This document shows positions 51,967 to 61,324 of a DNA stretch of 64,000 nt, piece after piece. Position 1 is the first letter of the stretch, and every line of letters starts with the position of its first letter. Below the pieces are notes generated by a model. The model saw only the letters and a program-made list of their open reading frames with translations, did no database searches and was not told where the DNA came from. This DNA is from Pullulanibacillus pueri (GTDB lineage: Bacteria > Bacillota > Bacilli > Bacillales > Sporolactobacillaceae): NCBI RefSeq assembly GCF_014639255.1, contig NZ_BMFV01000002.1, positions 124,001 through 188,000 on the forward strand, written 5' to 3'. The translations under genes and the position numbers were made by a program.

Positions 51967-52904
51967 GATTTATTCTCCTTTAAGAGCAAATAAATGAAAT
52001 AAATGCCACCCAATAAATTAATAATGACACTCACAGTGGTTGAAAAACTGAGGACATGCTCAACAATGAGTTGACCACCGACTAAAGCAATCACACTGAT
52101 CAACATGGACCCTAGTATTAAGGGTTTATGTTGATAAGTGCCTAAAAATTGATAAGTAATATTGACCACGAGTAAACCTAAAAATGTAATGGGACCGACA
52201 AGCGCGGTAGATACAGAAATCAAAATGGCCACAATAATTAACAGTCTTTTCACAACAGCATTATAAGGGACTCCTAAGTTAATTGCCTGGTCTTTTCCTA
52301 ATGAAAGGACATCTAAGTATTTGATAAACCGCAGCGCATAAAGGCCGACACCCACAATAGCAATACATGAGATCAATAAGAGGTTGGTGTTCACATTGTT
52401 AAAACTGGCAAACATTGAATCTTGCACGACCAAAAATTCATTGGGATCAATAAGCATTTCCATAAATGAGGATACACTTTGAAATAAGGTGCCTAGAATA
52501 ATCCCGACAAGTAAGAGAAAATAGATATTCTGACCTTCTCTTTTAAATAAGAATTTATAAAGCAATCCTGCAAAAACAATCATTAAGCCAACTGAAATTA
52601 AAAAGTGAAGATTGCTATTCATCATTGTCAGCGTGTTCGCACCAAAGACAAAAACAACAAATGTCTGGATCAACATGTACAAGGAATCTAAACCGATGAT
52701 ACTTGGGGTTAGAATTTTATTATTTGTGATCGTTTGAAAGATGAGGGTTGATACTCCTATGGCGCTTCCCGTTAACACCATCGCAAAGAGCTTCTTCCCT
52801 CGGCTTTGAAGAACGTAGCCCCAATAGCCACCAATATCAATAAATAAAAAGAATAGAATAAGCGCGATCGTAATGCCTGCGAGAATCATAAGTTTAGTTT
52901 TCAT
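51960..52904 (-). CDS. fpbO: Iron-siderophore ABC transporter permease (FecCD family)
   Basis: 314 residues with eight to nine spans; TNNKILTPSIIGLDSLY and DVLSLGKDQAINLGVPYN are FecCD signatures. Overlaps fpbN by 4 nt (ATGA). Confidence 0.94.
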   Translation of the reverse strand: MKTKLMILAGITIALILFFLFIDIGGYWGYVLQSRGKKLFAMVLTGSAIGVSTLIFQTITNNKILTPSIIGLDSLYMLIQTFVVFVFGANTLTMMNSNLHFLISVGLMIVFAGLLYKFLFKREGQNIYFLLLVGIILGTLFQSVSSFMEMLIDPNEFLVVQDSMFASFNNVNTNLLLISCIAIVGVGLYALRFIKYLDVLSLGKDQAINLGVPYNAVVKRLLIIVAILISVSTALVGPITFLGLLVVNITYQFLGTYQHKPLILGSMLISVIALVGGQLIVEHVLSFSTTVSVIINLLGGIYFIYLLLKENKSW

Positions 52905-53848
52905 AGGCGCCCTCTCCTCATTAATAAATACAGGAAAATAACACTTCCGATAATCCCTATAGTAAGGCTGATGGACACCTCATAGGGGTAGATAATGACC
53001 CGACTTAAAATATCACAAAAGAGAACAAAAACAGCGCCTAACAAAGCGGTTGGCAACAGGCTTTTTCTCAAATTGTCACCATAAAAAATGGTGACAATGT
53101 TAGGCACAATTAAGCCTAAGAAAGGAAGCGTTCCTACTGTGAGCACGACAACAGAAGACACTAACGCCACAATCACTAATCCTATACCTACAATCGCTTT
53201 ATAATTCAAACCGAGATTGGTTGAAAAGTCTTCCCCCATCCCTGCCAAAGTAAAGCGATTCGCAAAAATATAGGCAATGATAATCATAGGAATGCTTATG
53301 TATAAAAGCTCATACCGCCCTTGAATGACCATTGAAAAATCACCTTGAAGCCATGAGGAAATGCTTTGGACAAGATTATATTTCAAGGCAAAAAAGGTCG
53401 TAATCGAACTGACAATATTCCCAAACATCATCCCCACGAGCGGAATAAAGATCGTGTTTTTAAACTTCATGCGCGAGAGAATGTTCATAAAGATAAACGT
53501 TCCTAACAAGGCACAAGCAAAAGCGACGCCCATTTTTTCTAACATACCAGCAGAAGGAAACAGTAGCAGCGCCATTAACACGCCAAACCGAGCTGAATCC
53601 ATCGTTCCTGCTGTTGTAGGGGAGACGAATTTGTTCCTCGTCAATTGCTGCATAATTAAACCACATATGCTAATACTCATCCCCGAGATCAGAATACTCA
53701 TTAAGCGAGGAAACCGACTAATGAAGAGCACATGCCATTGGACGGGCGTTAAATGAGCAACATCTAAAGGAGAAATTTCCTCTACTCCTACAAATAACGA
53801 AACAATTGAAAAGATTACAAGCACACTTATAAGGATCACTTTTTTCAT
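52901..53848 (-). CDS. fpbN: Iron-siderophore ABC transporter permease (FecCD family)
   Basis: 315 residues with about nine spans; LTRNKFVSPTTAGTMDSAR, FLGLIVPNIV and GDNLRKSLLPTALLG are FecCD signatures. First gene of fpbNOPQ, behind two Fur-type palindromes. Confidence 0.94.
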   Translation of the reverse strand: MKKVILISVLVIFSIVSLFVGVEEISPLDVAHLTPVQWHVLFISRFPRLMSILISGMSISICGLIMQQLTRNKFVSPTTAGTMDSARFGVLMALLLFPSAGMLEKMGVAFACALLGTFIFMNILSRMKFKNTIFIPLVGMMFGNIVSSITTFFALKYNLVQSISSWLQGDFSMVIQGRYELLYISIPMIIIAYIFANRFTLAGMGEDFSTNLGLNYKAIVGIGLVIVALVSSVVVLTVGTLPFLGLIVPNIVTIFYGDNLRKSLLPTALLGAVFVLFCDILSRVIIYPYEVSISLTIGIIGSVIFLYLLMRRGRL

Positions 53849-53880
53849 ATTTTTCCCTTCCTCTGATCCAGACTATTGCA

Positions 53881-53911
53881 ATTAATGAGAATGAGACTTA
53901 TTCTCATTAAT
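53881..53911. promoter_or_regulatory. Fur-type palindrome near the fpbN start
   Basis: ATTAATGAGAA-N9-TTCTCATTAAT, a perfect 11-9-11 inverted repeat 33 bp upstream of the fpbN start. Confidence 0.65.
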
Positions 53912-53955
53912 AGGTAAAAAAATAAACATGCTTGTTCAGCATGAATATTTTATAT

Positions 53956-53976
53956 TGATAATGATTCTCATTATCA
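53956..53976. promoter_or_regulatory. Fur box upstream of fpbN
   Basis: TGATAATGA-TTC-TCATTATCA, a perfect 9-3-9 palindrome and near-consensus Fur box. Confidence 0.85.
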
Positions 53977-54012
53977 TAATATATTTTATAACATTCTTTC
54001 TTTTTACTTGTC

Positions 54013-54175
54013 AACCCCGATTGTGCGTCAAACGCCGATTCTACCCACACCAAAAAATCGTAAAAACACGATGTTTCTTGCGAGGATTATCCTCTTAGGA
54101 GCTTTCCTGAATCGTGTGGGCATGTGGAAAGCAAGCGCTCTAGAAACCACATCGTCCTGATGACCTGAATGTTAT
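54013..54175 (+). repeat. Mosaic intergenic repeat, 3'-end fragment
   Basis: Begins ACCCCGATTGTGCGTC as after the 42-bp array at 13.8 kb, then CTACCCACACCAAAAAATCG, GCGAGGATTAT, TGTGGGCATG and ACATCGTCCTGATGACC. It seems to be only the right-hand modules. Confidence 0.85.
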
Positions 54176-54247
54176 ACTTTGATCTTTGAACAAATGAACG
54201 GCTTGTTCATCTCCCATTCGGTGGTCCTTTGAGCTTATAGGAGACGC

Positions 54248-55117
54248 TCACTTTTTACTCCGCACTACTGCTCCTTTGTTATTTTTCATAAACATGTACA
54301 ATAAGGCTCCAAAAATCACCAAATACCCTATAACGCTAAGCCAATCTGGCCATTGCATAAACAAGAAGATACTCAGTAAAGTCGAGTACAGAACCGTTGA
54401 GTAAAAGAATATTGAAATTTCCCGTGCTGGTGCAAATTTGTATGCCAATGTCACCCCAAATTGTCCGATCGTGGCAAATAGTCCTGCAAGTAGAAGATAT
54501 AGCCACTGCTTGCCAGACATCGGCTCATAAAAGTAGAGCGTGAAGGGAAGCAGAACGACGGTCGCAAAAAAAGAGAAGTAAAATACAACCGTATAATATT
54601 TCTCTTTATTACCAAGAACGCGTAAAAAAGTATAAGCGCCTGCCGCAAAAACCGCTGAGAGAAAGCCGGCGAGATAAGGAACCGTAGTCACCGAAAATTC
54701 CGGTTTAATAATAAGCAAGGCGCCTAAAAAAGCGACAATCACACTGACTAATTGATAAAGCTTTACCCGTTCTCGTAAGAAAAGGGCCGAGAACACGATC
54801 AACAAAAATGGACTGAGTTTATTTAACGTCTCCGCATCAGAGAGAATCATATGATCAATCGCATAAAAATTAAATAAGATACCTATTGTACCAAACGCCG
54901 ACCTTAAAAGTAATGTCGGTTGATTGGCTTTTTTTCCAAAAAAACGCTCTCGATGATACAGCACAAAACCAAAAGCAATAAACATCGACACTAAGTTTCT
55001 AAACATCGTTTTTTGCACAGTGGGTAAATCGCCGGATAGCTTTATAAAAACGCCCATCATAGAAAACCCAAAGGCCGATGCTAACAGCAGTAAAATGCCT
55101 TTATTTTTATCACTCAT
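54248..55117 (-). CDS. EamA/DMT-superfamily transporter
   Basis: 289 residues with ten membrane spans in two EamA halves (each starts GILLLLASAFGFSMMGV or YLAGFLSAVFAAGAYTFLR). Drug/metabolite transporter family; substrate unknown. Start ATG 55117 has GAGGG 6 nt upstream. Confidence 0.92.
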   Translation of the reverse strand: MSDKNKGILLLLASAFGFSMMGVFIKLSGDLPTVQKTMFRNLVSMFIAFGFVLYHRERFFGKKANQPTLLLRSAFGTIGILFNFYAIDHMILSDAETLNKLSPFLLIVFSALFLRERVKLYQLVSVIVAFLGALLIIKPEFSVTTVPYLAGFLSAVFAAGAYTFLRVLGNKEKYYTVVFYFSFFATVVLLPFTLYFYEPMSGKQWLYLLLAGLFATIGQFGVTLAYKFAPAREISIFFYSTVLYSTLLSIFLFMQWPDWLSVIGYLVIFGALLYMFMKNNKGAVVRSKK

Positions 55118-55178
55118 ATTCATCCCTCAAGTCTCTTTTCCTAGAGCTCCTTCGCCCTATTTCTCCCATTGACTCATG

Positions 55179-57182
55179 TTATGTTTCATTCTGTACACGA
55201 GGTGTTCTTGGATTCAATACCATCAGCACAATTAAGGACACAATCATAAAACTAATGACATATAGGACAATCAATGCAATATCTTGCCAATATCTATCCC
55301 AATCTCCAGTAGTAATCACCATGCGAAAACCGTCCACTGCATAGGTCATCGGTAAAAACCGACCGACAATTTGGAAAAAAGATGGTGTTAAAACCAAAGG
55401 AAAAGTTCCTCCTGAAGATGCCAGCTGGAGTACCAAAAACACAATGGCAATAAAACGTCCAAGCGGCCCAAAAATCGAAACCAACATAAAGATCAAGGTC
55501 GTGAAAATCAATGAAGCCAATAGACTTAACAATAGAAATCTTGCTACACTCACGACTTCAAGATGGGCAACGAACAACATAATAACATCTATGATCACCG
55601 CCTGTAAAATGGATAAAGAAAAATAAAACCCAAGTTTTTCTACAAAATAACTCCACCCTGGAATCCCATGATCAGAAACACGATTAAAAGGGACAACGTT
55701 AGCAGCCAGAAGCCCACCTACAAACAAACCAAGCGTGAGAAAATAAGGGGCCATTGCAGTGCCGTAATTCTTAACTGAATTGATCGTAGAGGCCACCAAT
55801 GTGACAGGACGTGAAAACATATTCACCATCTTGTCCCCATTATGGAGATTAGACATTTGATCAGCACCATCTGAAAGGTTCGTCGCAAGTTCTCCACTCC
55901 CTTGCGCCAATTGATCTAGGCTGTTCGAAAAAGTCCCTGCCCCTTCCTTTAATTGTTGCGCGCCATGATTAACAGACTGCACGCCATCTTCAAAAGCTGT
56001 AAAACCGCTCTCCCATTTTTTTATTCCCGAAGAAAGTTGGTCTGCTCCCTGGGAAAGTTGTTGGCCACTAGAAATCGCCGTTGATAAATGATTTCCAAAT
56101 TGTTGAATGCCTGAGTTTAATTGTTCCTGTCCTGTTTGTAAAGCCGTTATCCCTTCGGCATTTTGCTGTTGAATGGCGGACACTTTTCCGACCGTCTGAT
56201 CTATGGCTTGAACCTGAGTTAAAATCTTTTTTATTGAATCGACCTGCTCAAGATCTGCGTTATCCTTGATCCATTGATTCAGACTTTCTTCTATCTGTGC
56301 GGTGCGACTGCTTAACGCCTTGAGCGTTGTTCCCTCTGCGTCAACGCCCGTTTTAAGACCATCGACTCCATCAGTGACTTTATTGGAACCTTGCTCTAAC
56401 TGTCCCTGCGAGGATTGAAATTGCTTCAGGCCCTCCGCTAAAGACCCTGTTCCTTCACTGAGCTGACTCATCTTATCCACAAGTTCATGAGCACCCGATG
56501 CAAGCGGTGAAAAACCACTCGAAAGCTTGGCCGTTCCTTGTGAAAGATCATCGATCCCTGATTGCAAGCCATTGAACCCCGACTGAGTTTGATCTACGCC
56601 CTCATTGAGCTTTGATGCCCCATCACTTGCCTTCCCAAGCCCTTTTTCTAAGTCGGCAAGGCTTGAAAACACTGCTTCAGCATAGGACTTTGTAATTTTA
56701 TCTCCTACTTCATCTTGTAATTGAGCAATCGCCTGTTTCCCGATCTGCCCCGCTATATAGCTGTTCCCTTGATTCGTTACATATTGTAATTGTGCGGGTT
56801 GCGGATTTTGGGACGTGAGTGTGGTGATCTTTTGAGAGAAATTTTGGGGAATTTTTATCGTTATGTAATACCGTCCCTCCTTTAACCCTTTATCAGCTCT
56901 AGCCTCACTTACAAAATGAAAATCTAAATCCTTACTTTTCTTTAGATTCTCAACCAAATCCTCCCCCACATGAATCGGTTTACCGTCCATTTTTACCGGT
57001 TGATCGTTATTGACAACCGCAACAGGTAACTGATCTAATTTGCCATAGGGATTCCAATAACTGGCGATAAACATACCTGCATAGAGAAGTGGCATTAGGA
57101 GTAAGATGCATATGGCTATCGTTGCCTTTCTATTTTTTAAGACAAATTTCCAGTCAGTGAATAATAACTTCAATCCTTTCAC
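55179..57182 (-). CDS. yhgE: YhgE/Pip-family ABC-2-type membrane protein
   Basis: 667 residues. One N-terminal span (about 20-40, KATIAICILLLMPLLYAG), a large external domain (about 45-470), and five C-terminal spans. The external part has repeated LxxGxxxLxxG segments (SKLNEGVD, GLQSGIDDLSQGTAKLSSG, QLSQGADQLSSGIKKW), predicting long coiled coils. YhgE/Pip proteins include phage receptors and proteins linked to type VII secretion. No Esx genes are nearby. The unit upstream (57183-57551) shows only a weak hairpin. Confidence 0.9.
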   Translation of the reverse strand: MKGLKLLFTDWKFVLKNRKATIAICILLLMPLLYAGMFIASYWNPYGKLDQLPVAVVNNDQPVKMDGKPIHVGEDLVENLKKSKDLDFHFVSEARADKGLKEGRYYITIKIPQNFSQKITTLTSQNPQPAQLQYVTNQGNSYIAGQIGKQAIAQLQDEVGDKITKSYAEAVFSSLADLEKGLGKASDGASKLNEGVDQTQSGFNGLQSGIDDLSQGTAKLSSGFSPLASGAHELVDKMSQLSEGTGSLAEGLKQFQSSQGQLEQGSNKVTDGVDGLKTGVDAEGTTLKALSSRTAQIEESLNQWIKDNADLEQVDSIKKILTQVQAIDQTVGKVSAIQQQNAEGITALQTGQEQLNSGIQQFGNHLSTAISSGQQLSQGADQLSSGIKKWESGFTAFEDGVQSVNHGAQQLKEGAGTFSNSLDQLAQGSGELATNLSDGADQMSNLHNGDKMVNMFSRPVTLVASTINSVKNYGTAMAPYFLTLGLFVGGLLAANVVPFNRVSDHGIPGWSYFVEKLGFYFSLSILQAVIIDVIMLFVAHLEVVSVARFLLLSLLASLIFTTLIFMLVSIFGPLGRFIAIVFLVLQLASSGGTFPLVLTPSFFQIVGRFLPMTYAVDGFRMVITTGDWDRYWQDIALIVLYVISFMIVSLIVLMVLNPRTPRVQNET

Positions 57183-57551
57183 GGTCGGTTTCGCTCCATT
57201 CTACTCTCCGATGCTTTTAGCTAATGTTAGTATGCCTGAAACTAATGGCACTATACTCTTTAAAGGAGAGGACTTTGAAAGAAACTTTCGCGAATGCCCT
57301 TTTAAAACCTTCTTTATATAAACTCACATGTCCTATCAATAAAAACTCTAACAAAGATCCCTCATGCTTCATTCACCCTCTCTTTCGGATAGGGTGCTTC
57401 CAATTCAAACAAGAGATCACCAAGTTCTATGCTTTAAGAATAAATAACCAATAACAGGAAAATTAGCAAAATATTTTTTTAAAAGTATAAGATTCTTTGG
57501 TCATTCTGTGGTAAGATACAGAAAAATAACAAAAAAAGGATTCGGTTAAAG
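57183..57551. other. Divergent intergenic region, yhgE / GGDEF gene
   Basis: No gene supported. Contains a hairpin CACCCT/AGGGTG (about 57374-57390) and AT-rich DNA where both promoters must lie; none is clear enough to mark. Confidence 0.4.
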
Positions 57552-59030
57552 TTGAATAATATTAAACATTTCCTAAAACTAGCCTTTGGACATTCTCCAG
57601 AGACTACAAAGTTTATTCACCACCAAAAGGAGATGATCATCGAACGAATAAAACTGGCCTCCATTCTCTTAATCTTTTCGTATCCAGGATTCGCCTATGT
57701 CGACTTTTTCTTACTTAAATCAGCAAACAGTGCAGTCTATAAATACAATATCATGGCGATTCACCTTACAGGCTTCATCATGTCTGTTATTTTTTTGGTC
57801 ATCAAACACTATGCTAAAAAGAGTTTAAAAAACTTTGTCGTCAATAGTTTTATCATTATTTACTTGTTACTCGGCGCTTTCGCATCTATTAATAGCCAAA
57901 ATCTTACGGGAAATATCTATGCTTATATTATTATTTTATTTGCAGTCGTAATTCTTTTCCCCATTCACCCCAGAACATTGTTTTATATGGTACTGAGTAT
58001 TCATGTGTTATTTATCCTTGGACTCCAACTCGTCAATCACAACTATTTCTCACACGTTGTCCAACAAATTAATTCAACAGGTGCTGCCGCAATTGCTTAT
58101 ATGATCGCAATCACTTTTTTCACCTTGCAAAAAAGGAATTATATTAATCAATATAAATTAAAGAATAATGAGAAAAGCTTTCGACAACTCTTTAATCTTA
58201 ATCCTAATCCACTTATTCTTACAAAAGTCACTGATAACACCGTCGTTCTTATCAATGAACAGGCACTACAATATTATCAACTCACTCATGATCAAGAGGC
58301 TTCGCCATTAAAGGCTGATTTTCTTTTTAGAGATGTTAATGAGAGAGCAACCATCATCAACCGCTTAATAGAAAAGCAGAGTTTAAGAGATTATATTATG
58401 GAGCAATATATTCCCTCACAGCTCTCCCGTTGGGCATTGTTGAATTTTGAGTTAGTAGAGTATTTAGATGAGCCTTGTGTGTTAACCGGAGTCACCGATG
58501 TTACCCATTTAAAGCAAACAGAAGCGGAGCTCTATAAACACGCCTCTCTCGATCCGCTGACAGGCGTATTAAATCGGAGAAGTGGCATTGAGCTTCTAAA
58601 TACCCAACTTAATATTCGGTCTTCCCGCTCAGAATTTATTCTTTGCTTCATCGATGTCAATGACCTTAAAAAGGTAAATGATCAATTTGGTCATACAATG
58701 GGTGATGATTTTATCCAAACCATTTGCGAAATCATAAAGAACCACATTATGCCCAATGATGTCTTATTCAGGCTTGCTGGTGATGAATTTATTATTATTT
58801 TCTTTCAAAAAACGATAGACAAAGCGCAGCATATTTGGGATACCATCACGCAAGCTTTTGAAGACATGAATCACTTATCAATAAAACCGTACGCCTTATC
58901 TGCTAGCCATGGATTTTATCATTATCGTCCTAGCACTCCCATTTCCGTTGAAGAAATTTTAGAGGCTGCTGACAAAGAAATGTATAAAGAAAAATCTATG
59001 TATAAACAATTAAATAGCCTTAAGATATAG
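57552..59030 (+). CDS. Membrane-bound diguanylate cyclase (GGDEF) with PAS domain
   Basis: 492 residues. Six hydrophobic segments (about 35-200), a PAS-like region (about 210-330, FRQLFNLNPNPLILTKVTDNTVVLINEQAL) and a GGDEF domain (about 335-490) with DPLTGVLNRRSGIELL, FCFIDVNDLKKVND and the active loop LAGDEF. A-for-G at the first position is common in active cyclases. The usual inhibitory RxxD site before the loop is missing (MPND). It should make c-di-GMP. The start is TTG with AAAAGGA 11 nt upstream. Confidence 0.9.
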   Translation: MNNIKHFLKLAFGHSPETTKFIHHQKEMIIERIKLASILLIFSYPGFAYVDFFLLKSANSAVYKYNIMAIHLTGFIMSVIFLVIKHYAKKSLKNFVVNSFIIIYLLLGAFASINSQNLTGNIYAYIIILFAVVILFPIHPRTLFYMVLSIHVLFILGLQLVNHNYFSHVVQQINSTGAAAIAYMIAITFFTLQKRNYINQYKLKNNEKSFRQLFNLNPNPLILTKVTDNTVVLINEQALQYYQLTHDQEASPLKADFLFRDVNERATIINRLIEKQSLRDYIMEQYIPSQLSRWALLNFELVEYLDEPCVLTGVTDVTHLKQTEAELYKHASLDPLTGVLNRRSGIELLNTQLNIRSSRSEFILCFIDVNDLKKVNDQFGHTMGDDFIQTICEIIKNHIMPNDVLFRLAGDEFIIIFFQKTIDKAQHIWDTITQAFEDMNHLSIKPYALSASHGFYHYRPSTPISVEEILEAADKEMYKEKSMYKQLNSLKI

Positions 59031-59038
59031 TAGTCCTC

Positions 59039-59069
59039 AACCTCCCTAGGATATCTCCGATGGGAGGTT
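59039..59069 (+). terminator. Hairpin after the GGDEF gene
   Basis: AACCTCCC pairs with GGGAGGTT across 15 nt. The T-run is poor, so termination may be weak. Confidence 0.5.
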
Positions 59070-59196
59070 GCGTTTGTCAGGAGCGATTGTCTATACTCAT
59101 CGTTACACATGGTGAACAGAAAAATAAAGTCATCATAACATATTGTTTCTATCTGAATACTTTATAAAGGAGGAGGATTAAGGTAGGGATCTCTTT

Positions 59197-59742
59197 ATGA
59201 ACAACACGCTCAGAGCTCTTTTTGGTGCATGGGTACAAGCATTAGGCACTACCTTATCAGCGATTGGCAGTACCCCCTCATTGAAGATAAAGCAAAAAAT
59301 TCTTGCGGACTTAAATTTATGGGGAAATGTCATGCAGGCAACAGGGAATGCTTTACTGGCAGAAAGTGAGCAGAAGTTAGATTTAGATAAAATCGGTAAC
59401 GAAGTCCAAGCCTTTGGTAACTCGACAGTCATCGCCAGTATTTTACTCGATATCCAACGTGAATATAAATTGGAACTAGACATAAAAGGCAACTTGCTAC
59501 AAGCTCTCGGCAGTGGCATGTCCTTTACTGATGTTTTAGAACATGAACCCTCGATCCCCGATCTTTACAGCCTATACGGTAATCTGCTTCAAGCCATTGG
59601 AAACTCGCTACAGGCCCTGGCTGGGATAAATAAACTCCAAGTAGGTGAAGGCGAACACATTAATACAATAGGAAGCTGGATTCAAGCAATCGGTGCTATC
59701 CTTACCGCTAAAGCTCAAAGCATGGGTTCAGACGTCTTATAA
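59197..59742 (+). CDS. Repetitive GNxLQAxGN protein, unknown function
   Basis: 181 residues made of recurring short units: WVQALGTTLSAIGS, WGNVMQATGNALLA, IGNEVQAFGNS, KGNLLQALGSG, YGNLLQAIGNSLQALAG and GSWIQAIGAILTA, about every 20-45 residues. The pattern predicts stacked amphipathic helices with conserved Gly-Asn and Gln. No signal peptide or catalytic motif. Such proteins occur as hypotheticals in Bacillaceae. The ribosome site is modest (AGGTAGGGA about 10 nt upstream). Confidence 0.75.
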   Translation: MNNTLRALFGAWVQALGTTLSAIGSTPSLKIKQKILADLNLWGNVMQATGNALLAESEQKLDLDKIGNEVQAFGNSTVIASILLDIQREYKLELDIKGNLLQALGSGMSFTDVLEHEPSIPDLYSLYGNLLQAIGNSLQALAGINKLQVGEGEHINTIGSWIQAIGAILTAKAQSMGSDVL

Positions 59743-59832
59743 AAATTTACAATAAAATGAGGGGGCTTCTTTGGGGTGAGCGGTACAGTTCCATTCGAAA
59801 TTCATTCGAGGAAAGATAGACTTTCCGGTCAT

Positions 59833-59998
59833 GAGAAAAACCAGACGTCAAGCACGCCCGGTCCTTATAAAGTTAAAACACGATTTTTCTGCGAGGATTA
59901 TTCTCTTAGTAGCTTCCCTTAGTCCTGTGGGCATGAGGAAAGCGGCGTTCTTGATCGAAAATCCACATCGTCTTGATGATCAAACTTCCTGATCCATA
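59833..59998 (+). repeat. Mosaic intergenic repeat, internally deleted copy
   Basis: Starts GAGAAAAACCAGACGTCAAG...CCCGGTCC like the short copies, then jumps to the right-hand modules CACGATTTTTCTGCGAGGAT, CCTGTGGGCATGAGGAAAGC and ACATCGTCTTGATGATC. Confidence 0.85.
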
Positions 59999-60000
59999 AG

Positions 60001-60030
60001 AAAAAGACTTGGCTACTCGCCAAGCTTTTA
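60001..60030 (-). terminator. Terminator of the Gfo/Idh/MocA gene
   Basis: CTTGGC-N5-GCCAAG with a T-run on the minus strand (AAAAAG on plus), about 20 nt after the stop. Confidence 0.75.
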
Positions 60031-60050
60031 GTGTTAAAAGTCAGATAAAA

Positions 60051-61064
60051 TTAATGCTCCTGAAGCTTTTGCCCGACCTCTATAACGGCCCCTCCTTCTT
60101 CATGAGAACGAATAGCGGCTTCAATGACCTCTTGTGCTGCTAAAGCATCCTGTCCTGACCCTTCAATATTTTCAGGCATAACCTTCTCTTTGATCTGTTG
60201 AACAAAAAAATTAATCCTATTTTTCAAAGTATCGTTAAACTCGCCCATTCCCGTTAAAATGGCATTGCGGATGACTTTCAGCTCTGGGGTGTGATGGGGA
60301 TATAAGGTGACCTGTTCATACACATTATCAATCACAAACCGGCCTTTATTCCCAGCCACTTCACAATATTCAATAGGATGATGATTGGACATATCATAGC
60401 TCCCCATTAAGTGACCAACAGCACCAGAAGCGAATTCTAGATTAATTGAAGCGGTCGACCATACCGTTCTCCCTGGTGCCTTTGTCATAAAGGCTTGAAC
60501 ACGTTTGACATCGCCACAAAAATAGCGCATAACATCTATGGAATGAGGGTGTAAAGCTCTTAAATGAAGCCAGGGACTGGATTCATTCGGATTGCCGATG
60601 GTCAATTTCATATTTATAAAGAGTAAGGCCCCTAATGCTCCCTCTTGAATCCATTCTTTCGCCTTATAAGCCGTTGGTACAAAACGGTGATTCAAATCAC
60701 AGCCTAATCGTACGTTCTGTTGTTTTGCAAGGTCAACCAGCTTTCGTGCCTCATCTAAGCGATTGGAAATAGGTTTTTCCACTAACACATCTTTTCCTGC
60801 CTTGAGGGCTAACATCGCCGGTTCAAAATGGTGAGAGCCGTTCTCTACACCTCCTGTTGCTATACTGACAACATCGATCTCTTCCTTTTCTATCATCAAC
60901 TCGACATCTGTATAGGCATGCACACCGAATTCCTTGGCAACTGAATCCGCCAAAGCCTGATCAAGATCACAAATGGCAACAAATTCAACATCCTTATTCT
61001 CTCTATAAGTTTGGCAATGCACTCTGCCAATATGATTGACACCCACAACAGCAGCCTTAATCAT
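60051..61064 (-). CDS. Gfo/Idh/MocA-family NAD(P)-dependent sugar/inositol dehydrogenase
   Basis: 337 residues: Rossmann start MIKAAVVGVNHIGRVHCQTY, CDLDQA for the cofactor ribose, the EKPISN motif with catalytic Lys, and a C-terminal substrate domain (HLRALHPHSIDVMRYFCG). It oxidises a hydroxyl of a sugar, inositol or derivative. Its C-terminal half is clearly paralogous to the partial gene at 63554 (GSYD, CEVAGNKGRFVID, EQVTLYP, EVIEAAIRS). GGAGGT-like site before the ATG. Confidence 0.92.
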   Translation of the reverse strand: MIKAAVVGVNHIGRVHCQTYRENKDVEFVAICDLDQALADSVAKEFGVHAYTDVELMIEKEEIDVVSIATGGVENGSHHFEPAMLALKAGKDVLVEKPISNRLDEARKLVDLAKQQNVRLGCDLNHRFVPTAYKAKEWIQEGALGALLFINMKLTIGNPNESSPWLHLRALHPHSIDVMRYFCGDVKRVQAFMTKAPGRTVWSTASINLEFASGAVGHLMGSYDMSNHHPIEYCEVAGNKGRFVIDNVYEQVTLYPHHTPELKVIRNAILTGMGEFNDTLKNRINFFVQQIKEKVMPENIEGSGQDALAAQEVIEAAIRSHEEGGAVIEVGQKLQEH

Positions 61065-61324
61065 TTTATTACCTCCTTCAAGAAAAAGTTAGAGATGTAG
61101 ATTTTAATAAATAAGTTGAACTTCCCGTTTTGCTTTCGGGCCCGAAGGTGCTTTGACTTCGGACTCTAGTCGACTGCTCGCTTTGATTTTTTTGGAAAAC
61201 TTGGCCTCCAGAGCAAGGAAGACCAGCTTTTCTACTCATACTTTTTATTCCTTCAATGGCCTTTACTTTTTACCCTTTGAAAAAAGAGGGAAGGTCTTGA
61301 CCTCGCCCTCCCTTAGATGATGCT
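61065..61324 (-). other. Gap with sulfatase-gene terminator and repeat remnant
   Basis: AGGGAGG/CCTTCCCT with a T-run on the minus strand (about 61268-61312) can end the sulfatase transcript. The segment 61195-61280 (GAAGACCAGCTTTTCTAC...) resembles the stretch at 49836-49910. Confidence 0.45.
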
